A stretch of DNA of 64,000 bases from Acidobacteriota bacterium (lineage in GTDB: Bacteria > Acidobacteriota > Blastocatellia > Pyrinomonadales > Pyrinomonadaceae), in contig JADKEF010000001.1 in assembly GCA_016718135.1 (NCBI GenBank), positions 124,001 to 188,000 on the forward strand. The letters run 5' to 3'. Made by a program: the position numbers and the translations under genes. The notes below the pieces were generated by a model, which worked only from the letters and a program-made list of their open reading frames with translations, did not search any database and was not told the DNA's origin. Of this stretch, positions 9,801 through 19,058 are shown in pieces (position 1 is the first letter of the stretch; each line of letters begins with the position of its first letter).

Positions 9801-12800
9801 GAATCTGCGTGTCAGGGCAACTGTAATCTCATATCAGGGAACCGGAGCATCGAAGGGGGCTTCGGAGGCGGGGCGTTCCTTAAAGCAGGAAACGGCTTCG
9901 GACTGATCGTCAATAATTTTATCGGCACCAACCGGACGGGAACTCAGGCGTTACCAAATCATGATGGGGGACTTGGATACTCGGGCTCAGTATTGATCGG
10001 TGCGGTATTTGGCGATGGCCAGGGCGGCCAGATCCCTGGGGGCAATCTGATCTCCGGCAACGACTATGGAGCGAGAATAGAGTCGATCAATGTTGGCGGC
10101 CTCTTCGAAATGAAGGCGAACAGTGTTGGATTCTCCGCAGATGGCCTTGTCGCTATTCCGAATGGTGGCTTAGGAGGTGATTCGTCTCAGGGGTTGGGTG
10201 CTTTTGCCCAGGGGGGGACTTCGATTAGGATCGGCGGGCCGAATCCGATCGAGAGAAATTACATAGGTAACACGACTTCGGTCATTCCGGGCAATGGTGA
10301 CGGAATAAATGTCTTCGCGAACGTTGGGTCAGTCGTAGCGATTCAGGGGAATTACATCGGAATTGACCGACAGGGAAATGCTGCACCGAATACTGGCGAT
10401 GGGATCGAAGCCAAAGGCGAAGGGAGCACCATCATCGGAGGCAGTGGCATGGGCACCGAGAATACCATTGCGAACAGTGGCCGGGCAGGGGTGTTCATCT
10501 ATAATTACACTGGGCCCTTCTCTAATCTAAAGACCAGACAGGTTACTGTTCGTGGAAATGTCATCAAGAACAGTGGCGGTCTGGGGATCGATCTTACAAA
10601 CATTGTTCAAGGGGGCGGTATCCCAAACGGCGGCGATGGAGTGACTGAGAACGATTGTCAGGATCTGGACGAAGGTGCCAACGGTCTGCAAAACTACCCG
10701 GAACTATATGCACCTATTCAGAATCAAGACGGGACGCTCAGGATCGACACTGTATTGAAGTCGCTACCGTCACGGCAGTACACGATCGACTACTATTTGA
10801 ACAATCAGGCGGACCCGACCAACTACGGCGAAGGCCAGACATATCTTGGCAGCGGGGTAATGACCACCAACGGCAACAGCTTTGCGTCCGCTTCCTTCAA
10901 TACGACCCAGCAGTTGCCAACGACCGCTCTCATCACCGCTACCGCGACTGACGAGAATGGCAGCACATCCGAATTCTCCTGCTCCGCCGGGGTTTGTACT
11001 GCAAACAGAACTTTTGAGGAGGCACTTGGAGAAGCTGCGATGGTGCCTTTTTGCATCGTACCGATCGTTGTCACGACCAACGGCGACGAGAACGACCTTG
11101 ACAATGAGAATCCGGTCCAGAACCGCGACGGACTTTGCGACGTTGATGCAAATCTTGCGGGCGAGCAATGTACGTTGCGAGCGGCGATCCAAGAGGCAAA
11201 CGCGCGGCCGGGATTCGATCTGGTCAACTTCAACATTCCTGGCAGCGGCACTCAGGTCATCACGATCGTGAACGGGAATCCCATCCTTCCCGCGATCAAG
11301 GAGACAGTTGAGATCAACGCTCTGAGCCAGCCAGGCTATGTAGACCGCCCAGTCGTACAACTCAACGGTACCGTTGTCGGTCAGACCATACCGATCGTCG
11401 GCCTTCGGGTTGAGGGCAGCGATATCACTATCAGAGGCTTGGCAATTAACAGGTTCACGCTCGATATTTCAATCAATAAGCCCGGCGGAGCCGCCAACAA
11501 TAATAAGATCGAGTCGTGCTACATCGGCCTCAATGCTGACGGCACGATCGACGGGATTGGTGAGGGGACATCGCAGACGGGCATAACCATTCTCGGCGAC
11601 ACGACGACGGCACAGGGGAACCAGATCGGTAGCACCTACGGGGGGAACACCATTTCGAACAACGTCGTAGGTGTCGTCATTGCCGGCAATGGTGCCCGCA
11701 ACAATACTGTGATCGGGAACAAGATCGGTACGAACCCTTCTGGAACGACATCGATCCCTAACGTCAGTGGCATCATCGTTGGTAGCGGCGCACAAAACAA
11801 CACCATCGGCGGACAGCTTGACTCCGATGCCAACGTCATTTCCGGAAATCTCGCCAACGGGATCAGCATAGGTACTAACGCGTTCAACAACAAGGTTCTC
11901 GGGAACTACATTGGCACATCGGCTACCGGACAGGAGCGAGTTGGGAACGGCGAACAAGGCGTCGAGATCATTTCCGGTGCGCATGACAACACGATCGGCG
12001 GAACGTATGAACACCGAAACATCATTGGCGGAAATAATCTGAGCGGTAATCCGACTACTGCAACGGAGGTTCTTATCGATTCGACGGCTAACTCAAACAC
12101 CGTGGTTGGGAACTACGTCGGAGTTAAGAAAGATGGAATCAGTGACTTCGGTGGGGCTTTTGGGATAATCGTCGGCGGTGATAACAACATCATCGGGGGT
12201 CTCGCGAGCTCTCCAAACGTCTTTGGCGTTCGCCAGGTGGGTGTATTTGTAGGAAGTGATGGAGCGAGCCCCGCGTTGTCGAATCGCGTCACCTACAACC
12301 GGATCGGCACAAACGCCAACGGAAACGGCGCGATGGGCCTCAATGTGGGCGTTCAGGTACAGGGAGAGGCTTCAAATACCCAGATATCTAACAATCTAGT
12401 CTCAGGTAATGCCGCGTTCGGGATTTTTCTTAGCGATGGCCCGACCGGCACAAACATATCCAGCAATAGGATCGGAACCAATGCCGACGGCAACGCTGCA
12501 CTAGCCAATGGTGCTGGAATCGTGGTCTCGAAGGCGAGCGACAACACGATCTCCTCAAATGTGGTTTCTGGAAATCAATTTATGGGAATCTTCTTAGGTG
12601 AGGATTTTCTCAGCCAAAATAGAGAGTTTGCCGCTCGACTACCAGGGCTGACCTCCGGGCTCGCATCTGGCCGCCCGAGAGGTAGCGGCGGACAGTACAC
12701 GTCCGGCAATATCATTCGCACGAACCGGATCGGCACCAACGCCTCTGGCGATGCCGCCTTGCCGAACGGAATTGATGGCGTCCAGGTCGGCGAGAATGCG

Positions 12801-13307
12801 CGTGACAACATTGTCGGCGGCAATCGGCGTGCTGGCGAAGGGAACTACATTGCAGGACATACCGTTGGAGATATTGCGGCGGGTGTCTACGTTGGCTCAG
12901 TATTCCAGGATCCCAACGATGACCGTCTTCCTCGTAATAACAAGATCCAGGGCAATTTTATCGGTTGGGGCGTGGGATTCACCGAGATCGCTAACGGCAC
13001 CGGCGTCTTTATTAGAGGTGCAGCGAATAACATCATTGGAGCCGACCTTGGCTGTGAGCCGCCGGAATGCGTTGAAAGCGAATTCGGAAATTACATTGGC
13101 AACAGCACCGGGGCCGGAATTAAGTTCGATGGCGAAGGTACTATTGACAATAATGTCAGAGGCAACTTTCTAGGTGTAAACGACACCTTCACGATCGGTG
13201 GCTTTAACGCAGTCGATGGCATCTACTATGCTGCGACAAATCACAACACGATAGAGGATAACGTCATCGCGGGTTCCGGGCGCGACGGTGCGGGTCCAAG
13301 GGCATAG
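6864..13307 (+). CDS. Giant secreted beta-helix protein, N-terminal part (frame-interrupted)
   Basis: 2147 residues, starting at ATG 6864 after GCGAGGA. A signal peptide spans about 1-25. FG-GAP/VCBS-like motifs follow (DFDSDGMQDIVSV near 90, DFNADGKSDVILV near 150). Two CSLREA-type motifs (CSLRRALFWAN near 590, CTLRAAIQEAN near 1435) each precede a long parallel beta-helix of repeats such as NVISGN, NxIGT and GNxIGTNxxG. The helical regions run about 620-1270 and 1480-2140. The fold is typical of adhesins and polysaccharide-binding or -cleaving surface proteins; no catalytic site is recognised. The ORF ends abruptly at 13307 while the repeat pattern resumes in another frame, so this is the N-terminal 60% of a protein of about 3,590 residues. 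Confidence 0.85.
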   Translation: MRKTTGLLAILALTALASVAFPESVKAIFGFSARESTVAASEQNIVVVGANKDKPGYPYVMYAEPKPALDTAKTAAGPSNVVAAAAADFDSDGMQDIVSVDTNGQLRVMSGNANSLFPAHAAEGSDTSHAFSRASASTGLTFVPDEILVGDFNADGKSDVILVKAGLDALLLMPGDGHGNFLAPVKQYVGGTVGTAVAGEIGRPDGQTDVSVSLSVSGRSFVAVFEHPTGAFAQKPEYFALGTMASSMTIGQLDKDPFGDVAVVGGELLTVIHGRGNPYPLDRLPDANIERPSAIVNSKQLSFTARAIVAAEMEGTRGDGLAMLGSDGRMHYFKANTATKLPKTQPRAKVALSSLKFVPSGIDPTKYVLAEQKTPQNEQEADAAGLLMADTEELRSLGRKKLLEKRSRESATERSSIPAAQLAAEDAAKAARQLEVVAERKRLFEAGLAGKPVGFSEWEMKTVAADARLAVAAASGSVKLIRARASVSGVDDLLVADRTTNSVLVVGRWQEKGKAVGAGSVVALETNTSPTAIVPMRLNADGMSDIVTFSGSGAEPSVLLSQPATVFTVNTADDAGGGNCQGDGQPCSLRRALFWANFTPNNMIVFNIPGAGVHTIHLNSQLPDIVTGTTLDATTQPGYIGKPLIEIRGDLLTGAKEGLRTARPNVTIRGFAVNGMPGIEEGSSVIGGSGIVILSYLGEPLATNVTIESNFLGTDPDGTADLGNDGNGIQIYDADSNNIGGTIPQARNILSGNGVIDEEGTKQGVGFAITGGNFNRVYNNYVGTDLTGALSVGNFQGAFVTGTANEIGGDQPGMGNVISGNGGPLNSNGQCYGQGISVVQLYSPSTGEALTDGTQIKGNLIGTSANGLFKVRNCTTGVSSTGNLNTTIGSITSEGRNTISGNDWDAIWCGYNDSAFFPISGGCYIVGNEIGTNINGNAAIANTEENNSCIGFCLITDTIWLPTEPIDFALVGSPGQTAPESACQGNCNLISGNRSIEGGFGGGAFLKAGNGFGLIVNNFIGTNRTGTQALPNHDGGLGYSGSVLIGAVFGDGQGGQIPGGNLISGNDYGARIESINVGGLFEMKANSVGFSADGLVAIPNGGLGGDSSQGLGAFAQGGTSIRIGGPNPIERNYIGNTTSVIPGNGDGINVFANVGSVVAIQGNYIGIDRQGNAAPNTGDGIEAKGEGSTIIGGSGMGTENTIANSGRAGVFIYNYTGPFSNLKTRQVTVRGNVIKNSGGLGIDLTNIVQGGGIPNGGDGVTENDCQDLDEGANGLQNYPELYAPIQNQDGTLRIDTVLKSLPSRQYTIDYYLNNQADPTNYGEGQTYLGSGVMTTNGNSFASASFNTTQQLPTTALITATATDENGSTSEFSCSAGVCTANRTFEEALGEAAMVPFCIVPIVVTTNGDENDLDNENPVQNRDGLCDVDANLAGEQCTLRAAIQEANARPGFDLVNFNIPGSGTQVITIVNGNPILPAIKETVEINALSQPGYVDRPVVQLNGTVVGQTIPIVGLRVEGSDITIRGLAINRFTLDISINKPGGAANNNKIESCYIGLNADGTIDGIGEGTSQTGITILGDTTTAQGNQIGSTYGGNTISNNVVGVVIAGNGARNNTVIGNKIGTNPSGTTSIPNVSGIIVGSGAQNNTIGGQLDSDANVISGNLANGISIGTNAFNNKVLGNYIGTSATGQERVGNGEQGVEIISGAHDNTIGGTYEHRNIIGGNNLSGNPTTATEVLIDSTANSNTVVGNYVGVKKDGISDFGGAFGIIVGGDNNIIGGLASSPNVFGVRQVGVFVGSDGASPALSNRVTYNRIGTNANGNGAMGLNVGVQVQGEASNTQISNNLVSGNAAFGIFLSDGPTGTNISSNRIGTNADGNAALANGAGIVVSKASDNTISSNVVSGNQFMGIFLGEDFLSQNREFAARLPGLTSGLASGRPRGSGGQYTSGNIIRTNRIGTNASGDAALPNGIDGVQVGENARDNIVGGNRRAGEGNYIAGHTVGDIAAGVYVGSVFQDPNDDRLPRNNKIQGNFIGWGVGFTEIANGTGVFIRGAANNIIGADLGCEPPECVESEFGNYIGNSTGAGIKFDGEGTIDNNVRGNFLGVNDTFTIGGFNAVDGIYYAATNHNTIEDNVIAGSGRDGAGPRA

Positions 13308-16300
13308 AAGTTTTACGCTCGAAGATAATTACATTGCGGGCAATGATGGGAACGGAATTACCGTCGACGCGGACGCGGGCAATCCCCCTGGGCCACAACC
13401 TAGAAAGGGAGAGCGGTCCCCGAATGGTGGATTCCTAAGGAAGATCCTAGGCAATTCAATCGGCGTTCTTCGGTCCGGGTCCTTCGTGGCGGGTGCAGCT
13501 AATGGAGGTATCGGGATCGAACTCCGCAACACCATCAATCTTATCGTTGGTCCATCTCTCAGCGGCCGCTCGAATGTGATCACCCAGAGTGGCGGAGAGG
13601 GTATTAAGGTCTCGGGCGGAGACGCGTCTGATATTGAGATCAAGAAAACGATCATTGGTACGGACGAGTATGGTTCGGCGGACGTCGGCAACGGCGGCGA
13701 CGGGATTCATATCGACGGCGCTCACGATGTGTCCATCGGCGGCCTCGGTGAGGGTAACACTGTTGCCGGTAATAGTGGTAATGGTATCTATGTCGAGAAT
13801 GCTATCAACACACAGATCAAAGGAAATAGCGTAGGCGTTGTGCCTATGCAAGAAACGATCAGACTGCCGAATCAGCGGAACGGTGTTGCGCTAAGAAATT
13901 CGGGAAGCAGTTTTCTGGGCGGTGCAGTTCCTGGGCTCAGTAATGTAATTTCCGGCAACCTCAAGAATGGGGTCCTCATCACGGGCGTAAACGCCTCAGC
14001 CAATCGAATCCTTCGAAACATCATTGGCACCGATCTATCGAATGCCGCCGGTCTGGGCAACAACGAGCACGGTGTACGGATCACTAGCGGAGCCAATAAC
14101 AACATCATCGGCGGGGAGAATCCGGACGATGGAAATAGCATAATCGGCAACGGGATCGATGGGATCGGACTCGACGATGAACCAGAGGAGCAGAGTCTTA
14201 CGTCAGGAACTCCCAGCCAGACGGTAAACAACAAGCTACGGTACAACAAGATCTTCGGTAATGCCGGGCCCGGGATCGATATCGCTCCTGCCGGACCAAA
14301 TTCAAACGATCCCGAGGATGCCGACGACGGACCGAACCGACAGCAGAATTATCCTTCGCTCAATGATTATGAGATCTCCCCTGAAGGGATCGCATCGGTT
14401 TATGTTTTTCTGGAATCAGACCCCGCGAACAGCAACTATGGTGAGAATGGTATCTACATCGAGTTTTTCGTGGCGGACGCGTCTGGCCAAGGCAAGCGAT
14501 CGCTTGGTAACGGGAACCGATTCTGGACCGTGGCAAACTACACAGGCGGAGGCTACGATCAATTTTATCTGGGCAATGCGGCTGAACTAGGACTGACTCC
14601 TGAGGACCGAATTACTGCCACTGCTACAGATGCTGATGGCAATACGTCTGAATTTACTCCGGTTGATGATCTGCCGACGCCGACGCCAACCGCGACTCCG
14701 ACAAACACCCCGACGGCAACCCCAACGGCAACGCCGACGAATACTCCGACGGCGACACCGACGGCAACGCCGACGAACACTCCGACAGCTACACCAACGG
14801 CCACGCCAACGAACGCTCCGACGGCAACACCTACAAATACTCCAACAGCGACGCCGACCGCAACGCCGATAGTTTTGCCGACGCCGACGTTTGTGATCGA
14901 TGATGTTAGTTTGAATGAGGGTAATGCCGGGACGACGGCGTTCATATTCACGATAACTAAAACGGGGAACAATAATCTTGCATCGACCATTACCTTCGCA
15001 ACTCAGGACGGTACGGCGACGGTTGCTGATAGTGACTATCAGCCGATCACCGCACCCGTGGTTTCGATGTTCGGCGATAGCAATTCAGCCACATTCACGG
15101 CAGAGGAAACGACAAAACAGGTGATCGTAACCGTAAACGGCGACCTAGGATTTGAAGCCGATGAGACCTTTAACTTGAACCTATTAAGCGTCGACAATGG
15201 AGCATTCTCAGACGCGAGCGGCCAGGGCACCATCCTGAATGACGACGCCGAACCAAGCCCGACTCCAACGAATACGCCAACGGCGACGCCAACAAACACA
15301 CCGACGGCAACTCCGACAGCAACACCTACGAACACTCCAACGGCGACGCCAACGGCGACACCCACGAATACCCCGACTGCGACGCCAACAGCAACGCCTA
15401 CGAATACTCCGACGGCAACGCCAACGGCGACACCCACGAATACCCCGACTGCGACGCCAACAGCGACGCCGTCCCCGGCGACTTTGACAACAGTTACGTC
15501 TTCGTTGAATCCGTCCGTTTTTGGTCAAAGCGTGACGTTTACCGCGAGTGTTGCTTCGATCCCGTCCGGATTTGGAGTGCCGACTGGTACTGTCAGTTTT
15601 AATCTGGACGGAAATGTGTATTGTACGAATGTTCCGCTCAACGCATCGGCTCAGGCTCAGTGCACACTCGTCGGGCTACCGGCTTTGGGGGGAGGGACGC
15701 ACGTCGTGGTTGCGACTTACAGCGGCGATCCAGTGTTCCTCGCAAGCGCCGGTAACCTCGCGGGCGGGCAGCTTGTCAACCGGGCGAATACGACGACCAC
15801 GATCACAAATGCGAGCTCGATACCGCCGGTTGTCACGGTCGGGCAGACCTTGGCTATCAACTGGGCGGTCAATGTCGTCTCTCCCGGAGTCGGCACGCCG
15901 TTCGGAAATGTGACAGTCTCAGATGGAACGGTCTCGTGTACCGCAACAGTTTCGGCGGGCACGTGCAGCCTGACTTTCGTTTCGCCGGGTCCGAAGACCA
16001 TAACAGTGTCTTACTCCGGCAACCCGAACTTTAACCCGAGTACGGCCAGCATCTCGACAACGGTCAATCTCGTGATCTCGGGCACGATAACAGAAGCTGT
16101 TGTGCTCTCAAATAGCAGTGAAGGCGGCAAGACAGGGATACCAGTTGCACCGCAAACCGGCCTTGCCGGGGTTCAGGTCGCATTGTCCGGCAGCTCTACT
16201 GGGACCGTGACGACTGGACCGGGTGGCGGATATTCGTTTGCCGTGGCTCTGGGTGGAAACTACACAGTTACACCGGCCATGGCTGGAAAGGTCTTCGATC

Positions 16301-17631
16301 CAATTAGCCGCAGTTACGCAAATCTCTCTACAAACGCTACGGGCGGGAATTTTACTGCCTACAACATCGGGACAGCGAATCGCGAGCTTAGGATCGTCAA
16401 CACATTTGCATCGCCAGGACAGAGTGTTGCGGTGCCGATACAGATGACAACGCTGGGCGGCGAACGAACAATTGCCTTCAGCATCAGTTATGACATTAAC
16501 CCCCTGAGCAGCCCTACGGTAACCTGCGGAAGTGGTATCAGCGGATGCACCATAAATGTCGATGCATCTATGATGCCCGGCAAGATCGGCGTGTCTATCA
16601 CTTCGCCGCAACCGCTACAGCCTGGCACGGTCGAGGCCGCCAGGGTCACTTTCCAGAGCGTTGCGACAGATCTATCGAACACACCGCTTACATTCACCGA
16701 CCAGCCGGTGGCTAGATCAGTTCGAAATTCGACGAACGATCCGCTGCAGACCACCTACACAAGCGGTATGGTCATTTTCGAGCAAGGGCTCGAGGGAGAT
16801 GTTGCTTGTGCAACGCCTTGCCGCACAGGTGATGGCCAGCTGCTTGCGAATGATGTCGTCAAACTCCGCCGCCTGACGGTTGGCCTGGACACACCGGACC
16901 CGACGACAAATGAATTCCAGCGTGCCGACACGTCACCAGCCTCTGTAAAAGGCGATGGTCAACTCGATGCAACCGACGTCATCAAAACACGCCGGTACGC
17001 CGCAAACCTTGACCCAGCCCAATCAGCGGGCGGGCCGACGGCACTTGTGGCAGCAACAACGCCAGCGAATCGGATGGCTGCTTTGAGACAACGGATGCGG
17101 CTCATTTCGATTCCGGGATCAAAGGGGTATACGCGATTTGCTGTCGAACTCGATGCGAATGGAGGCGAGGCTGCTGCAAGCTTTAGCCTCGCCTATGATT
17201 CAGCAAAACTCCGGTCACCGATCGTGACGCTTGCTGAGGACCTCGCGGGCTCGCCCACGCTGACGGTCAACGGCACTAAGCAAGGGAGGTTGCAGTTGCT
17301 GATCGATTCCGACAGAGCGTTCACACGGCAGGGAAATAAGCGGCTACTCGTCGTGACATTCGAGGGGAATGACGACGGACGAGCTCTGACGTTTGACGAG
17401 GCAAAACCGATCTCGATCTCTGACGTTTTGGGTAACGGCATCGTCTATGAACAGGAGTCGAAGGAAGTGGGGATGAGCCAACCTGAGAGCGAAAACAACC
17501 GCTACGTCGGGTTCGGCAGCCTGACCTCATTTAGAGACTCGATCGCTCAGTCCGCCATGTTCTTCCAGGCCCGTCCGTCGTTTTCGAGCATTGCGTCGGC
17601 TTCGCGTGGTCCCCAGGTTCCGGACGCGTAG
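13288..17631 (+). CDS. Giant secreted protein, C-terminal part: beta-helix, Calx-beta, Ig-like, cohesin/dockerin-like cassette
   Basis: Continuation of the preceding ORF in another frame; the GTG at 13288 is not a credible native start. Domain order: beta-helix repeats (1-310), a Thr-Pro linker (about 463-527), a Calx-beta domain (about 535-650), a second Thr-Pro linker, Ig-like repeats (about 731-930) and a prealbumin/carboxypeptidase-regulatory-like domain (about 930-1027). Then come cohesin-like domain 1 (1030-1167), two dockerin-like repeats (GDGQLLANDVVKLRR and GDGQLDATDVIKTRR) and cohesin-like domain 2 (1270-1390). Unlike its siblings it lacks the terminal regulatory-like domain. Its last 85 bases overlap the 3' end of zwf on the other strand. 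Confidence 0.82.
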   Translation: MRVQGHRSFTLEDNYIAGNDGNGITVDADAGNPPGPQPRKGERSPNGGFLRKILGNSIGVLRSGSFVAGAANGGIGIELRNTINLIVGPSLSGRSNVITQSGGEGIKVSGGDASDIEIKKTIIGTDEYGSADVGNGGDGIHIDGAHDVSIGGLGEGNTVAGNSGNGIYVENAINTQIKGNSVGVVPMQETIRLPNQRNGVALRNSGSSFLGGAVPGLSNVISGNLKNGVLITGVNASANRILRNIIGTDLSNAAGLGNNEHGVRITSGANNNIIGGENPDDGNSIIGNGIDGIGLDDEPEEQSLTSGTPSQTVNNKLRYNKIFGNAGPGIDIAPAGPNSNDPEDADDGPNRQQNYPSLNDYEISPEGIASVYVFLESDPANSNYGENGIYIEFFVADASGQGKRSLGNGNRFWTVANYTGGGYDQFYLGNAAELGLTPEDRITATATDADGNTSEFTPVDDLPTPTPTATPTNTPTATPTATPTNTPTATPTATPTNTPTATPTATPTNAPTATPTNTPTATPTATPIVLPTPTFVIDDVSLNEGNAGTTAFIFTITKTGNNNLASTITFATQDGTATVADSDYQPITAPVVSMFGDSNSATFTAEETTKQVIVTVNGDLGFEADETFNLNLLSVDNGAFSDASGQGTILNDDAEPSPTPTNTPTATPTNTPTATPTATPTNTPTATPTATPTNTPTATPTATPTNTPTATPTATPTNTPTATPTATPSPATLTTVTSSLNPSVFGQSVTFTASVASIPSGFGVPTGTVSFNLDGNVYCTNVPLNASAQAQCTLVGLPALGGGTHVVVATYSGDPVFLASAGNLAGGQLVNRANTTTTITNASSIPPVVTVGQTLAINWAVNVVSPGVGTPFGNVTVSDGTVSCTATVSAGTCSLTFVSPGPKTITVSYSGNPNFNPSTASISTTVNLVISGTITEAVVLSNSSEGGKTGIPVAPQTGLAGVQVALSGSSTGTVTTGPGGGYSFAVALGGNYTVTPAMAGKVFDPISRSYANLSTNATGGNFTAYNIGTANRELRIVNTFASPGQSVAVPIQMTTLGGERTIAFSISYDINPLSSPTVTCGSGISGCTINVDASMMPGKIGVSITSPQPLQPGTVEAARVTFQSVATDLSNTPLTFTDQPVARSVRNSTNDPLQTTYTSGMVIFEQGLEGDVACATPCRTGDGQLLANDVVKLRRLTVGLDTPDPTTNEFQRADTSPASVKGDGQLDATDVIKTRRYAANLDPAQSAGGPTALVAATTPANRMAALRQRMRLISIPGSKGYTRFAVELDANGGEAAASFSLAYDSAKLRSPIVTLAEDLAGSPTLTVNGTKQGRLQLLIDSDRAFTRQGNKRLLVVTFEGNDDGRALTFDEAKPISISDVLGNGIVYEQESKEVGMSQPESENNRYVGFGSLTSFRDSIAQSAMFFQARPSFSSIASASRGPQVPDA
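14674..14868 (+). repeat. Coding tandem repeat for a Thr-Pro linker (TPTATPTNTP)
   Basis: Tandem units of roughly 12-30 bases encode (TPTATPTNTP)n between the beta-helix region and the Calx-beta domain. Third codon positions vary between units, so the peptide rather than the DNA is conserved. It is probably an extended, possibly O-glycosylated spacer. Confidence 0.85.
15256..15480 (+). repeat. Second coding Thr-Pro linker repeat
   Basis: The same TPTATPTNTP-type tandem repeat as at 14674-14868, about 75 codons. It separates the Calx-beta domain from the Ig-like domains. Several longer blocks are identical, indicating recent unit duplication. Confidence 0.85.
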
Positions 17632-19058
17632 TTGGGGAAGTCGCGAGCCGGAAGAGCACGCCAGACGTCGAGCACGGGGTCGACGATCCGCCAGCCAGCC
17701 TCGACCATGTCGGCACGTTGGAAGAGCGTCGCATCGCCGATCATGCAATCGTAGAGCAGGCGCTCGTATCCGGTCGAGACTTGCTCGCCGAAGTGATCGA
17801 GATAGTCGAAGTCCATATCGACCGCACCCATATTGACTATCGGCCCCGGGATCTTCGCACCGAAATGCAGAGTGATGCCTTCGTCGGGTTGGATGTGGAT
17901 GACAATGCGGTTGGTCGTGAGTTTCTCGATCGACGTATCGCGAAACAGCATGAAGGGAGCTCGTTTGAATTGGATGACGATGCTCGAATGCTTGGTCGCC
18001 ATTCGCTTGCCGGTGCGGACGTAGAAAGGAACGTCGGCCCAACGCCAGTTGTCGATCGATAGTTTTAGAGCAGCGTAGGTTTCGGTGTTCGATTTCGGAG
18101 CGATCTTGTCTTCGCTGCGATAGCCTGCGACTTGCTCGTCACCGATCTTGCCTTCGCCGTACTGGCCGCGGACGGCTTTCTTGAGAACGTCCTCGGGCGA
18201 GAACGGCTGGATCGCCTGCAGGATCTTGGCCTGCTCGTCACGGACGGAATTCGCCTCGAACGAAACCGGCGGTTCCATGGCCGTTAGCGTGACAAGCTGT
18301 AGGATATGATTCGGGATCATATCGCGAAGAGCCCCGGCCGAGTCATAATAGCCGCCGCGTTGTTCCACGCCGAGTTTTTCCGCCACGGTGATCTGGACGT
18401 GGTCGATGAAGTTACGATTCCAGATCGGTTCGAAGATGCTGTTGCCGAATCGGAATACCAAAATGTTCTGCACCGTCTCTTTGCCGAGGTAGTGATCGAT
18501 TCGGTAGATCTGCCGCTCTTTGATCGATTTGAGCAAGTCGGCATTCAGCTTCTGGGCGGAAGCGAGGTCGCGACCAAAAGGCTTCTCGTAGATGAACCGT
18601 CGCCAATGTTCGCCGTCTTCCTTGCCGAGGCCGTTCTTAACGATCTTTTGCGTGACGTTCGCAAACAGGTTGGGCGGCGTCGCTAGGTAGAAGAAATAAT
18701 TGTCCGGGATCTGATGGGCTGCGGTCACATCACCGAGCAGAGCTCTGATGTCACCAAAGAGTTTCTTGTCGTCATCAAAATCGCCGCCGGTATAATACGT
18801 TCGCTCTTCGAACCACCTGAGCAATTTCTCGTCCGGACCGTTTGGAATGAATTCCTTGAGATGGCTGACCACCTGAGCCTTGAACTCCTCGCTCGAAAGC
18901 TCCTGTCGTCCTACTCCAACGATCGCGAATTTGTGCGGCAGGAAATCGTCCTTCGCCAGATTGTAAAGAGCGGGGAGCAGCTTGCGTTTGGTTAGATCAC
19001 CAGTCGCACCAAAGATGACCATGACGCACGGGTCTGCAGTTTTGGTTGATTCGGACAT
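17547..19058 (-). CDS. zwf: Glucose-6-phosphate 1-dehydrogenase
   Basis: About 503 residues. It oxidises glucose 6-phosphate to 6-phosphogluconolactone with NAD(P)+, the entry to the pentose phosphate and Entner-Doudoroff routes. The nucleotide-binding motif GATGDLTKRKLLPAL is near the N-terminus. The active-site motif RIDHYLGKETVQN (family His/Lys) is present, as is the C-terminal domain with FERLLYDCM-like YERLLYDCMIGD. I chose the ATG at 19058; a GTG at 19085 is in frame but lies deeper inside ybeY. The start overlaps the 3' end of ybeY by about 60 bases, suggesting translational coupling. The 3' end overlaps the convergent giant surface gene by 85 bases. Confidence 0.95.
   Translation of the reverse strand: MSESTKTADPCVMVIFGATGDLTKRKLLPALYNLAKDDFLPHKFAIVGVGRQELSSEEFKAQVVSHLKEFIPNGPDEKLLRWFEERTYYTGGDFDDDKKLFGDIRALLGDVTAAHQIPDNYFFYLATPPNLFANVTQKIVKNGLGKEDGEHWRRFIYEKPFGRDLASAQKLNADLLKSIKERQIYRIDHYLGKETVQNILVFRFGNSIFEPIWNRNFIDHVQITVAEKLGVEQRGGYYDSAGALRDMIPNHILQLVTLTAMEPPVSFEANSVRDEQAKILQAIQPFSPEDVLKKAVRGQYGEGKIGDEQVAGYRSEDKIAPKSNTETYAALKLSIDNWRWADVPFYVRTGKRMATKHSSIVIQFKRAPFMLFRDTSIEKLTTNRIVIHIQPDEGITLHFGAKIPGPIVNMGAVDMDFDYLDHFGEQVSTGYERLLYDCMIGDATLFQRADMVEAGWRIVDPVLDVWRALPARDFPNYASGTWGPREADAMLENDGRAWKNMAD

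Noticed and set aside
10770..11360. 196-codon minus-strand ORF within the beta-helix gene
   Set aside because: Shadow of a repeat-coding region; no start context or recognisable domain.
14674..15480. Possible CRISPR array, because of regular short repeats
   Set aside because: The repeats are codon-phased Thr-Pro linker units without unique spacers of constant length.
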